Below are positions 1 to 7,046 of a DNA stretch of 22,350 nt, piece by piece (position 1 is the stretch's first letter; every line of letters starts with the position of its first letter). The DNA is from a virus. A program made the translations under genes and the position numbers. Where the stretch lies: the IMG/VR virus record IMGVR_UViG_3300022074_000412, positions 1-22,350 of that record; one strand, given 5' to 3'. Below the pieces are notes generated by a model. That model did no database searches. It was not told where the DNA came from and saw only the letters and a list, made by a program, of their open reading frames with translations.

Positions 1-2
1 GT

Positions 3-593
3 TGTCATCCTTTCCCTATCAGCCAGGACTACGACAATATGCGTGAGACTCATGGCAAGTGTAAAAAGATCATGATGCACAACGGAATACTAGGTGGTGC
101 GTTTGGTCAGGTGGACAAGCCTGGAGTGTCAGACACTATGGAGTTGGTCAAGTATCTAGCTAAGGCTAACTTAGATACGTACGGTGAAGGCTTCCAAAGA
201 CTTATGGAACCTATCCTAGGGTCAGGTAACAAAGTGGCTGTACTAACAGAAGATGGGTACACACTAGCAGGTAAGGGTTGGATTAAAGAAGACGATGGGT
301 GCTACTACTCTAACGGTACTTACGAGGATTACTACGCTAAGTATTGTGGCTACAATAACAACTTCTCGTTCAAGCCTTCCAAAGCTAAGAAGAAGTCCAA
401 TCACTTCAAGAAGAAGACTCTCAACAGAGGATACAACAAGGTGTACAACTACAAGAAAGTGGATGTTACTAGCTTGCCATCACACGACCAAGATGACATA
501 CTATCGTCTGTATGTCCTTCGTGCTTGCAATTTATGCCTGACGCTGTGTATGGTGATACGGTTTGTAAGTATTGTAACATTGAATATAATTAA
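3..593 (+). CDS. Class II glutamine amidotransferase-like (Ntn hydrolase) protein with C-terminal zinc ribbon, 5' end outside window
   Basis: The reading frame is open to the left edge of the window, so the first internal ATG at 39 is probably not the start. The visible part begins with the residues CHPFPIS, followed by MHNGIL about 25 residues later, then a SDTMELVKYLAK segment and a LTEDGYTLAGKGW stretch ending in YYSNGTYE. This order (CHPF, HNG, SDT) is what I know from class II (N-terminal nucleophile) glutamine amidotransferase-like proteins found in phages and bacteria. The catalytic N-terminal cysteine would lie upstream and cannot be checked. After a lysine-rich linker the protein ends in a CPSC...CKYC zinc ribbon. 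The substrate is unknown. It lies just upstream of the RNA polymerase, in the early-gene position. The family call is fairly likely, the biochemical role is not known. Confidence 0.62.
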   Translation, partial: CHPFPISQDYDNMRETHGKCKKIMMHNGILGGAFGQVDKPGVSDTMELVKYLAKANLDTYGEGFQRLMEPILGSGNKVAVLTEDGYTLAGKGWIKEDDGCYYSNGTYEDYYAKYCGYNNNFSFKPSKAKKKSNHFKKKTLNRGYNKVYNYKKVDVTSLPSHDQDDILSSVCPSCLQFMPDAVYGDTVCKYCNIEYN

Positions 594-603
594 GGAGAAT
601 GAA

Positions 604-807
604 ATGAGTTATTATCCAGCAGGTGCTGAGTGTGACCCAAGAGCCCCTTGGAATGAACAAGAGGTTGAGGAAGTTAAGATAGATGCTATAGATGTAGAGA
701 TGTGGTTGAAGGATGAGAAGATCACAGAGGTCTACGAGATCATAGCTTCTATAGCTAACAAAGAGTACACAGTAGAAAACTTATTAAAAGATATGAAAGG
801 AGAATAG
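604..807 (+). CDS. Small acidic phage protein, unknown function (67 aa)
   Basis: I chose the ATG at 604 because AAGGAG (592-597) sits at good spacing before it and because the longer upstream frame overlaps the preceding gene. The product has 67 residues and is acidic. It begins MSYYPAGAECDPRAPWNE, a proline-rich opening that resembles short N-termini seen on other small phage proteins, and continues with a helical part rich in Glu and Lys. There are no cysteine pairs beyond one Cys and no membrane segment. It ends two bases before the RNA polymerase start, so the two are probably translated together. I do not recognise a function. Confidence 0.7.
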   Translation: MSYYPAGAECDPRAPWNEQEVEEVKIDAIDVEMWLKDEKITEVYEIIASIANKEYTVENLLKDMKGE

Positions 808-808
808 T

Positions 809-3244
809 ATGGACATGGGAATGTATGACCAACAACTAGAGTTGGAAAACCAGTCCATAGAGATAACACTAGATAGGTACAAAAAATCTCTCAAGGAGAT
901 GGAGGATAGAGGAAGGTCAGGAGAAACAAAGCCTGTGATACTTTTAATCTCTCGATCAACAGAAGAGTTAGCTAAGGCTATAGAATCATGGATGTACCCT
1001 ACGGAAAAGAATCGTGGGTGGAACGCAGGTAGAAAAGCTACCACTAGATCAATGATGAAGTCCTTAGATCTCTCACCTTTTGAGATAGCCTTCTGTACCT
1101 TGAAGGTAGTGTTTAACTCTGTGGTAAGTGATAAAGGAGACTTCGCTAGGCAGACAGCTATCTGTATGAGCCTGGCGGATACTCTCATTCACGAAGCAAA
1201 CTACAGGAAGTTTAAGAGAGAGCAACCTAAGATGCTGCGATCTATACAAACTCATGTAGGACACTTGGATACTTATAAGTTCAAGGAGTTAGAGTTCGTA
1301 GAGAAAGCTATGGACGAGAAGGGTATCCTCAAGTGTCATCTAGATGCTGAAGATAAACTACGTCTAGGTCACAAGTTACTTGAGTTGTGTATAGAAGTTA
1401 CAGGAATGTTTGAATCTAAACGAATCAAGCTGAGTAGAAACAGATCACCGTTTGTAGTAATGATAACTAAAGAGATCCAAAAGTTTATAGAAACTAGTGG
1501 TGACATCTTAGCTTTCTTCACTCCTACTTACAGACCTATGATAGTTCCTCCTATAAACTGGACAGGACTTTACACAGGAGGTTATCTATCTAATCACCCT
1601 AACTGGAAGCCAGACTTCATACGGAGGATGACGATACAACAGAGGGAGATGCTCAAGGAGGAAGACTTAACAAAAGCTATGGAGGCTGTGAATATAGCAC
1701 AGCAGACCAAGTGGAAGATCAATACAGATGTGTTGGAAGTTATGCAGGATCTGTGGTTTGAAGAAGGTGGCGGAGATGCTGGTCTTCCTAACGCAGACCC
1801 AGTACCTTTACCGCCCAGACCTTGGGCTGATATGAGTAAGCAGGAATGGGCAGAATACAAAGAATATAATAAAGAAGAAGTATCTAAGTATTCCAAAGCC
1901 TGTGCTGACATCTACACAGAGAACAGAGAGATGACATCTAAACGTCTAGCGTTACTGATGCAGATGGAAATAGCTAAACAGTATAGTGAGTATGATGTGT
2001 TCTACTTTCCATGGAATCTAGACTTTAGAGGTAGGATGTATCCCATACCTACTACACTCAACCCACAGTCAAATGATATAGGCAAGGGGTTGTTGCAATT
2101 CGCTGATGGTCAACGACTTACAGAGAGAGGGTTGTACTGGTGGAAGGTAGGTTGTGCTAATGCCTTTGGCTTCGACAAGTCAGACTTTGAATCAAGAGTC
2201 AAATGGTTCGATGAGAACGAGGAGTGGATAGCTAATGCAGGTAGAGACCCCTACTTTGAGCACGGTTGGAGAGTTGCTGATAACCCATTCCAATTCTTAG
2301 CATACTGTATCGAGTACGCTAAAGGTGATGGTATCTCTTACTTACCTGTAAACATGGATGGTACTTGCAACGGCTTACAGCACTTGTCAGCTATGACGCT
2401 AGACCCTGTAGGTGGTAAGGCTGTTAACTTACTAGACTCAGACGAACCTCAAGACATCTACACAGAAGTAGCTGAAGAACTTAAAGAGCAACTAAAGGTA
2501 GATGACGAAGACGGAGTGAACAGACAATGGTGTCAACTATGGCAAGACAAGATTGATAGGAAGCTAGTTAAGTCAGGTACTATGACTACACCTTATGGGG
2601 TGAGTGAGTACGGAATGAAGGATCAGATACTTGACCAGGCTAAGGACAAACTAGAGGGATATACAGTAGACAAGTTTAAAGCCTCTGTATACCTAGCTGA
2701 AAAGCTTGGAGAATCCATCAGGAACGTAGTAGTAGGTGCTAGACGTACTATGGACTGGTTTGAAGCTGTCGTTGACGAGAGCCCACAGCAGTTCCTTAGA
2801 TGGCGTACCCCATTGACAGACTTTCCTGTCATACAAAGCTACCAGAGGAGTAAGAAGAAGAGAGTTAACTTGTTTGTTGGCAGTCAGAGAGTACAGCTAC
2901 ACCTTCAGAAGGCTGTTAACTTACCTGCTGAGGGTAAACAGAAGTCAGGGTTTAGTCCTAACTTCGTACATAGTATTGATGCTTGTATGTTGATGGCTAC
3001 AATCTCAAGACTTAGAAGTAAGTGTGGGGCTACAGAGTTCTCGTTGATACACGATTCTTATGGCACTCACGCTAATCATGTAGACCATCTACATAAAATA
3101 TTAAGGGAAGTATTCGTTGAAATATATAGGAATGGCGATATACTTCAAGATATTAAGGAGCAGTTAGGAGCCACTACTGAACCGCCGAAAAATGGCGAGT
3201 TAGATGTGACTGAGGTATTGACAAGTAAGTACTTCTTCCATTAA
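809..3244 (+). CDS. Single-subunit DNA-directed RNA polymerase (T7 gene 1 type)
   Basis: This 811-residue protein (T7: 883) transcribes phage genes from phage-specific promoters. Conserved parts in order: DFRGRMYP (405-412), the motif A region NMDGTCNG (515-522) with catalytic Asp517, the motif B region with Arg584, Lys588 and Tyr596 (T7 Arg627, Lys631, Tyr639), the promoter specificity loop at about 683-698, SPNFVHSID (716-724), and motif C LIHDS (746-750) with catalytic Asp749. In the specificity loop Arg685, Asn687, Arg694 and Gln696 line up with T7 Arg746, Asn748, Arg756 and Gln758, with one residue fewer between them. The chain ends YFFH where T7 ends FAFA. A GGAG ribosome-binding site precedes the ATG. 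The gene is followed directly by a promoter candidate that overlaps its stop codon. Confidence 0.97.
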   Translation: MDMGMYDQQLELENQSIEITLDRYKKSLKEMEDRGRSGETKPVILLISRSTEELAKAIESWMYPTEKNRGWNAGRKATTRSMMKSLDLSPFEIAFCTLKVVFNSVVSDKGDFARQTAICMSLADTLIHEANYRKFKREQPKMLRSIQTHVGHLDTYKFKELEFVEKAMDEKGILKCHLDAEDKLRLGHKLLELCIEVTGMFESKRIKLSRNRSPFVVMITKEIQKFIETSGDILAFFTPTYRPMIVPPINWTGLYTGGYLSNHPNWKPDFIRRMTIQQREMLKEEDLTKAMEAVNIAQQTKWKINTDVLEVMQDLWFEEGGGDAGLPNADPVPLPPRPWADMSKQEWAEYKEYNKEEVSKYSKACADIYTENREMTSKRLALLMQMEIAKQYSEYDVFYFPWNLDFRGRMYPIPTTLNPQSNDIGKGLLQFADGQRLTERGLYWWKVGCANAFGFDKSDFESRVKWFDENEEWIANAGRDPYFEHGWRVADNPFQFLAYCIEYAKGDGISYLPVNMDGTCNGLQHLSAMTLDPVGGKAVNLLDSDEPQDIYTEVAEELKEQLKVDDEDGVNRQWCQLWQDKIDRKLVKSGTMTTPYGVSEYGMKDQILDQAKDKLEGYTVDKFKASVYLAEKLGESIRNVVVGARRTMDWFEAVVDESPQQFLRWRTPLTDFPVIQSYQRSKKKRVNLFVGSQRVQLHLQKAVNLPAEGKQKSGFSPNFVHSIDACMLMATISRLRSKCGATEFSLIHDSYGTHANHVDHLHKILREVFVEIYRNGDILQDIKEQLGATTEPPKNGELDVTEVLTSKYFFH

Positions 3245-3261
3245 CCTGCTCCCTATTAGGG
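3242..3261 (+). promoter_or_regulatory. Candidate phage RNA polymerase promoter, copy 1
   Basis: TAACCTGCTCCCTATTAGGG. It is nearly identical to 10018-10037 (one central base differs), and these are the only two copies I found. If +1 is the first G of GGG (3259), the element matches the T7 promoter at TAA (-17 to -15), G (-11), C (-7), T (-2), A (-1) and GGG (+1 to +3). Its TAA is also the stop codon of the RNA polymerase gene. It would drive the SSB and DNA-metabolism block. The core CCCTATTAGGG is also an inverted repeat, so a protein operator is an alternative. Confidence 0.7.
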
Positions 3262-3276
3262 TACTTAAAAGTACCT
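3259..3276 (+). promoter_or_regulatory. 5'-terminal mRNA hairpin of the SSB transcript
   Basis: Immediately at the predicted start site, GGTACTT (3260-3266) pairs with AAGTACC (3269-3275), and G3259 can wobble-pair with U3276. Known T7 late mRNAs carry hairpins at their 5' ends that stabilise them. That this hairpin does the same is an inference. The short stem followed by only three T residues makes it a poor intrinsic terminator. Confidence 0.55.
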
Positions 3277-3333
3277 TTGTAATAGTAATTAAATAATAAC
3301 TAAACTAAAGTAACTTAAAAGGAGTTATGTAAT

Positions 3334-3939
3334 ATGAGTAGTAATATAGTAAGAATGGTAACACCAGTAGGCGTAGGTAAATACGTGTTTATCAACGAAC
3401 CGCAGACTAAGTTTGATCCTAACGGTATCTATAACGTAAGTCTAGTAATGTCGGCAGAAGACGCTCAACCTTTAGTAGACAAGCTTGAAGAGCAAGTCGA
3501 ACAAGCACGGACACAAGCAATGGAAACTTGTAAGCCTCAGAAGCGTGATAGTCTGTCACTTAACAAACCGTTCACAAAAGAGTATGATGAATCAGGTGTC
3601 GAGACTGGTAACGTAGAGTTAAAGTTTAAGATGTCTGCTAAGTATACAACTCGTGATGGTGAGGTTAGAGAACGTAAGCCAGTAATTGTAGACACTAAGA
3701 AGAATCCTGTAACTGAAGTTGTTGGATCAGGTTCTAAGTTAAAGGTAGCTTTCAACGCTCGCCCTTACTATATGCCATCAGCTAACGCTTACGGGGTATC
3801 ATTATTCCTATCTGCTGTACAGGTAATCGAACTCAATGGTATGGATGTAGCTGACTTCGCTGAAGAAGAAGGTTTCGTTAGTACAGCTATTGCTGAAGAG
3901 AAGATCCAAGCAGTAGAGAACGCACCTGATGACTTCTAA
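3334..3939 (+). CDS. Single-stranded DNA-binding protein (T7 gene 2.5 type)
   Basis: The 201-residue product (T7 gp2.5: 232) coats single-stranded DNA during replication and recombination and contacts the polymerase and helicase through its C-terminal tail. The tail here is acidic and ends APDDF. A terminal Phe after acidic residues is the hallmark of the T7 family and is needed for protein contacts. The body has the OB-fold-like pattern of alternating strands (IYNVSLVMSAEDA near the N-terminus, KMSAKYTTRDG in the middle, NAYGVSLFLSAVQVIEL near the C-terminus). AAAAGGAG (3317-3324) precedes the start at good spacing. The position right after the RNA polymerase and before endonuclease I is the T7 order, and its 3' end overlaps the next gene by 11 bases. 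Confidence 0.92.
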   Translation: MSSNIVRMVTPVGVGKYVFINEPQTKFDPNGIYNVSLVMSAEDAQPLVDKLEEQVEQARTQAMETCKPQKRDSLSLNKPFTKEYDESGVETGNVELKFKMSAKYTTRDGEVRERKPVIVDTKKNPVTEVVGSGSKLKVAFNARPYYMPSANAYGVSLFLSAVQVIELNGMDVADFAEEEGFVSTAIAEEKIQAVENAPDDF

Positions 3940-4357
3940 AAAGAAGCCAACTAAAGTTAACAGAGGTGACCCAGGTCTTAAACACGGATTCCGTTCGGGC
4001 TTGGAGTTCACCTTTGCTAAAGACTTAGAAGAGCAAGGGATACCTTACGAGTATGAAAGTACGGTGGTTAAATACACCAAGCCAGAGTCCTCGCATAGGT
4101 ATACCCCCGACTTCTCCATTGAAAGTAAAAATGGGAAGACTATTATTATAGAAACCAAAGGACGCTTCGTATCAGCAGATAGGGTAAAACACTTGTTAAT
4201 CAAGAGACAACACCCAGAGCTTGACATCCGCTTTGTATTTAGTAGATGTAGACAACGGCTCAGTAAAAGGTCTAAGACTACTTACGGAGACTGGTGCGAA
4301 CGACACGGTTTTATGTACGCAGAAAGTAAAATACCAAAGGAGTGGTTAAATGAATGA
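3929..4357 (+). CDS. Endonuclease I, Holliday-junction resolvase (T7 gene 3 type)
   Basis: The 142-residue product is a branched-DNA endonuclease that resolves junctions during replication and packaging and helps degrade host DNA. The catalytic set of the T7 enzyme is present: Glu26 in SGLEF, Asp61 in RYTPDF, and Glu75 and Lys77 in IIIETKGRF. A long stretch from about 82 to 105, including HLLIKRQHPELDIRFVFS, matches the T7 protein closely, and the C-terminal IPKEWL matches its IPAEWI. The length is close to T7 (149). The start overlaps the SSB gene by 11 bases and the end overlaps the next gene by 8, consistent with coupled translation. Confidence 0.94.
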   Translation: MTSKKKPTKVNRGDPGLKHGFRSGLEFTFAKDLEEQGIPYEYESTVVKYTKPESSHRYTPDFSIESKNGKTIIIETKGRFVSADRVKHLLIKRQHPELDIRFVFSRCRQRLSKRSKTTYGDWCERHGFMYAESKIPKEWLNE

Positions 4358-4814
4358 TGAATACAATCCAGAGGAAGCTTATCATCCTAATCAGGAAGGG
4401 TTTGCTTTCGAAACAAAAGATAGCGGAGAACGAATAGAGTTCGAATCAGGTATGAAACGAGATGTTAATACTGGTAAGGCTAGGTTCGATCTCTTGTTGC
4501 CTAAGGGTGTACGCTACGAAGAGCAAATGCTCACAAGAGTAGCAGAGCTGATGACCAGAGGAGCCTCTAAGTATGGGGATCGTAACTGGGAAAAAGCTGA
4601 AGGTGTAGAGGAAATGAATCGTTTCAAAGAATCTGCATTTAGACATTTCGTACAATGGATGAGTAATGATATGTCAGAGGATCACGCCTCTGCTATTATC
4701 TTTAACATCATAGCTTATGAAACAACATTTGTTAAACATTGGAACTCTGATGAGGATCCTAACGAAGAAACAATACAAGACATGGAAAGGTGGTGGCGAG
4801 ATGCCAATGGGTAA
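4350..4814 (+). CDS. dATP/dGTP diphosphohydrolase-like protein (MazZ / DUF5664 family)
   Basis: The 154-residue protein carries the family pattern I know from MazG-related phage hydrolases now named MazZ: GKARFDLL (42-49), a TRVAELMTRGASKYGDRNWEK stretch split over 62-82, RFKESAFRHFVQW (91-103) and EDHASAIIFNIIAYE (110-124). Acidic residues of the helical core would bind the metal. Such enzymes cleave purine deoxynucleoside triphosphates to monophosphates. Some serve phages that replace adenine with 2-aminoadenine, but no PurZ gene lies in this window, so only nucleotide-pool control can be suggested. The start overlaps endonuclease I by 8 bases and has AAAGGAG upstream. The N-terminal 35 residues are acidic and poorly conserved. 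Family fairly sure, substrate not. Confidence 0.7.
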   Translation: MNDEYNPEEAYHPNQEGFAFETKDSGERIEFESGMKRDVNTGKARFDLLLPKGVRYEEQMLTRVAELMTRGASKYGDRNWEKAEGVEEMNRFKESAFRHFVQWMSNDMSEDHASAIIFNIIAYETTFVKHWNSDEDPNEETIQDMERWWRDANG

Positions 4815-4908
4815 AGGTACATACGGAAATAAAATAGGTCGTCCTTCTAAAGCTGATAAGATGAAGAAGGTTACTAAGAAAAAGACCATGAAGAAAAAGA
4901 AGAAGTAA
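4801..4908 (+). CDS. Very small lysine-rich protein (35 aa)
   Basis: The ATG at 4801 follows GGTGGCGAG and gives a 35-residue product that starts MPMGKGTYGNKIGRPSK and ends in a run of lysines. The MGKGTYG...GRP opening recurs in tiny proteins of other phages, which supports a real gene. It overlaps the end of the upstream gene by 14 bases, and the next gene starts one base after its stop. An upstream in-frame ATG at 4717 would lie deep in the previous gene and lacks a good ribosome-binding site. The strong positive charge suggests nucleic-acid binding, which is inference. The function is unknown. Confidence 0.6.
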   Translation: MPMGKGTYGNKIGRPSKADKMKKVTKKKTMKKKKK

Positions 4909-4909
4909 G

Positions 4910-5206
4910 ATGGCTGAGAAAAAGAAAAAAGATTCTCGTTTAGCACGAGCTGGTGTCTCTGGTTACAACAAACCAAAGCGTACTCCTAACCATCCTAAAA
5001 AGTCACACGTAGTTGTTGCTAAAGTAGGAGATAAGGTTAAGACTATACGCTTCGGGGAGCAAGGAGCAAAGACAGCAGGGAAACCTAAAGCAGGGGAATC
5101 AGCTAAGATGAAGGCAAAGCGTAAGTCCTTCAAAGCTCGACACGGTCGCAACATCTCTAAAGGAAAGATGAGTGCTGCTTATTGGGCGGATAAAGTTAAA
5201 TGGTAA
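4910..5206 (+). CDS. Conserved basic phage protein, DUF5872-like, unknown function (98 aa)
   Basis: The 98-residue product is strongly basic. It contains a conserved block starting RAGVSGYNKPKRTPNHPKKS (13-32), then HVVVAKVGDKVKTIRFGEQG, and ends RKSFKARHGRNISKGKMSAAYWADKVKW (split across 71-98). I recognise this combination as a family common in phages and some bacteria. The DUF number is from memory and less certain than the family resemblance. The compact, charged protein without cysteines or membrane segments could bind nucleic acid, but that is inference. It sits between two other small genes in the place where T7 has its lysozyme, and its stop is one base before the next start. Confidence 0.72.
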   Translation: MAEKKKKDSRLARAGVSGYNKPKRTPNHPKKSHVVVAKVGDKVKTIRFGEQGAKTAGKPKAGESAKMKAKRKSFKARHGRNISKGKMSAAYWADKVKW

Positions 5207-5207
5207 T

Positions 5208-5405
5208 ATGCAGACAAAGTTATTCAGTTTCATAGAATCTGTTACTAATATATTGGTGGGGTATACTATCAATTTAACAGCACAGGTTCTGATTTTTCCT
5301 TTGTTTAATATTTACATCAGCTTAGATAGTAATATTAAAATAGGATTAATCTTTACTGTTATATCTCTGTGTCGTAGTTATATTATCAGAAGGTTGTTTA
5401 ACTAA
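5208..5405 (+). CDS. Small two-helix membrane protein (DUF7220-like)
   Basis: I place the start at the ATG at 5208, one base after the previous stop. The frame can be extended to 5172, but that start lies inside the upstream gene and has no support. The 65-residue product begins MQTKLFSFIESVTNILVGY, contains a hydrophobic stretch around residues 13-35 and a second one around 40-58, and ends with basic RSYIIRRLFN. This plan (SxIESVTNxxxGY, central PLF, IGxIFTVISxxRSY, RRLF) matches a family of small phage inner-membrane proteins with no assigned function. A role in lysis (holin-like) is possible from size and topology but is not shown. The ribosome-binding site is weak, so translation may depend on coupling. 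Confidence 0.7.
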   Translation: MQTKLFSFIESVTNILVGYTINLTAQVLIFPLFNIYISLDSNIKIGLIFTVISLCRSYIIRRLFN

Positions 5406-5420
5406 AAAAAGGAAATTAAT

Positions 5421-7046
5421 ATGGAGGATATGGATATACAAGGAGCGTTGCAAACACACCTACCCTGTGAAGATTGTGGGAGTAGTGATGCGTTAGCTAG
5501 ATACGCTAATGGAACATATTGTTTCTCATGTAAAACCTATCACAAGGAAGATAATGAAGAAGGAGCAGTAGTAATGAAGGTAAAACAAAGGATAGAGTTC
5601 ATAGATGGAAAGTACCAAGCACTCGGTAAAAGAGGAATCACAGAAGAAACCTGTAGGAAGTTTCACTACAAAGTTGGAACTTGGAACGGACACCCATGTC
5701 ATCTTGCGAGTTATTACAAGAATGGGACAGAAGTTGCACAGCATATACGAACACCTGATAAGCAGTTTCCTTGGGCAGGTTCTACTGATTCTCTGGAATT
5801 GTTCGGACAGCACCTATGGAAAGCACAAGGTGAAAATCCTAGGCTTATTATTACCGAGGGGGAAATCGATGCTATGTCGATTAGCCAAGTATTTAACAAC
5901 AAATGGGCTGTCGTTAGCGTCCCTAACGGTGCTTCATCGGTTGGTAAGTACCTCAGGCAGAACCTCGAATTTATTGAATCGTTCGATGATATTGTCTTGG
6001 CTTTCGACGATGACGCCCCAGGACAAGAAGCAACTGAGGAAGCGGTTGGGATTATTAGCGTTGGTAAGCTACGAGTGCTCCAGTATCCAGACGGCTTCAA
6101 GGATGCGAACGATATGCTTGCTAGTGGAAAGGGAGGTCAACTTGTTGCAGGAATCTTTCAGGCTAGACACTATAGACCAGATGGAATCTTGTCAGGAAAA
6201 GAACTATGGGGATTCGTATCTCAACCAGTCACAGACGGAATCTCAATTCCATACCCCGAACTTAGTCACATGTTACGAGGACTACAAAAGGGAGTATACA
6301 TGTTTACAGCAGGGTCAGGGGCAGGTAAGTCAACGCTTGTACATGAGATAGGCTATCACATTATGCAGGAGCACCAAGAGAAGATAGGTGTTATAGCCTT
6401 AGAAGATAGCACACAGAAAACTTCTCTTCGTTATCCAAGCTTGTATCTTAACAAGCGTTTAGAGTTAGATCCTGTAGAGCCAGAGATTCTTCGTGATGCT
6501 TACGAGAAGACAATCAACAATGACTTGTTCTACTTGTACGATCACTTCGGATCACTTGACAGCGACAACCTAATGAACAAGATTAGGTTTATGATAGTAT
6601 CCTTAGGATGTAAGTACATAATCTTAGATCACTTATCTATTGTGATTAGTGGGATGCAGACTGGTGATGAACGTAAGGCTATTGATAGACTGATGACTGA
6701 CTTACGAAGTTTAGCAGAAGAAACTGGTGCGTGTCTGTTATGTGTTGTGCATATCAATCGGGCAGGTAACAATGCTAATGAAGGTGGTCAAATATCTCTT
6801 CGTGACTTACGAGGCTCTGGTAGTTTAGAACAGTTATCAGATGCAGTAATCGCATTAGAGAGAGACCAACAGTCAGAGGAAGGTAAAAACATCTCAAGAG
6901 TTAGAGTATTAAAGAACAGAACTACTGGTGAAGTTGGTGTAGCAGATGTCTTGACATTCAATAAAGATACTGGTAGGTTACTTCCATCGTGGCAGGAAGA
7001 CTTCGAAGCTTTAGATGGAAAGGACTTTGATGAAGTTAGTATTTGA
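5421..7046 (+). CDS. DNA primase/helicase (T7 gene 4A type)
   Basis: The 541-residue protein (T7: 566) makes RNA primers and unwinds DNA ahead of the replisome. The N-terminal zinc domain has Cys16, Cys19, Cys34 and Cys37. The Toprim primase core shows ITEGEIDA (144-151), VVSVPNGAS (164-172) and the acidic triad Asp196-198. The RecA-like helicase domain shows Walker A GSGAGKST (298-305), the Walker B-like ILDH (401-404), His444 in VVHI and a probable arginine finger near Arg500. The tail (526-541) is acidic, as in T7, where it contacts the polymerase. AAGGA lies 7 bases before the start. The end overlaps the DNA polymerase gene by 17 bases. An internal start at 5574 is described separately. 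Confidence 0.95.
   Translation: MEDMDIQGALQTHLPCEDCGSSDALARYANGTYCFSCKTYHKEDNEEGAVVMKVKQRIEFIDGKYQALGKRGITEETCRKFHYKVGTWNGHPCHLASYYKNGTEVAQHIRTPDKQFPWAGSTDSLELFGQHLWKAQGENPRLIITEGEIDAMSISQVFNNKWAVVSVPNGASSVGKYLRQNLEFIESFDDIVLAFDDDAPGQEATEEAVGIISVGKLRVLQYPDGFKDANDMLASGKGGQLVAGIFQARHYRPDGILSGKELWGFVSQPVTDGISIPYPELSHMLRGLQKGVYMFTAGSGAGKSTLVHEIGYHIMQEHQEKIGVIALEDSTQKTSLRYPSLYLNKRLELDPVEPEILRDAYEKTINNDLFYLYDHFGSLDSDNLMNKIRFMIVSLGCKYIILDHLSIVISGMQTGDERKAIDRLMTDLRSLAEETGACLLCVVHINRAGNNANEGGQISLRDLRGSGSLEQLSDAVIALERDQQSEEGKNISRVRVLKNRTTGEVGVADVLTFNKDTGRLLPSWQEDFEALDGKDFDEVSI
5560..5576 (+). promoter_or_regulatory. Internal ribosome-binding site and ATG predicting a gp4B-like helicase form
   Basis: AAGGAG at 5560-5565 lies 8 bases before an in-frame ATG at 5574-5576 (Met52 of the primase-helicase). 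Starting there would give a 490-residue protein lacking the zinc domain but keeping the Toprim core and helicase. T7 gene 4 makes exactly such a pair, 4A and 4B, using an internal start at Met64. The Shine-Dalgarno match here is as good as that of the full-length start. Confidence 0.6.

Noticed and set aside
3259-3280. Hairpin after the RNA polymerase gene as an intrinsic terminator
   Set aside because: The stem is short and AT-rich and is followed by only three T residues. Its placement at the predicted start site fits a 5' mRNA hairpin better.
3327-3332. ATGTAA start-stop between the Shine-Dalgarno and the SSB start
   Set aside because: The ATG is only two bases from GGAG, too close for initiation, and the true ATG at 3334 has normal spacing. 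Probably chance in AT-rich sequence.
5714-6100. Long antisense open frame in the primase-helicase gene
   Set aside because: No start signal, no recognisable domain, and all real genes are on the + strand. The same holds for antisense frames at 784-1188, 1594-1911 and 12216-12524.
5605-6351. 248-residue open frame on the + strand overlapping the primase-helicase gene
   Set aside because: It lies wholly inside gene 4 in another frame, is Ser/Leu-rich without domain pattern and has no good ribosome-binding site. The gene 4 frame has all expected motifs.
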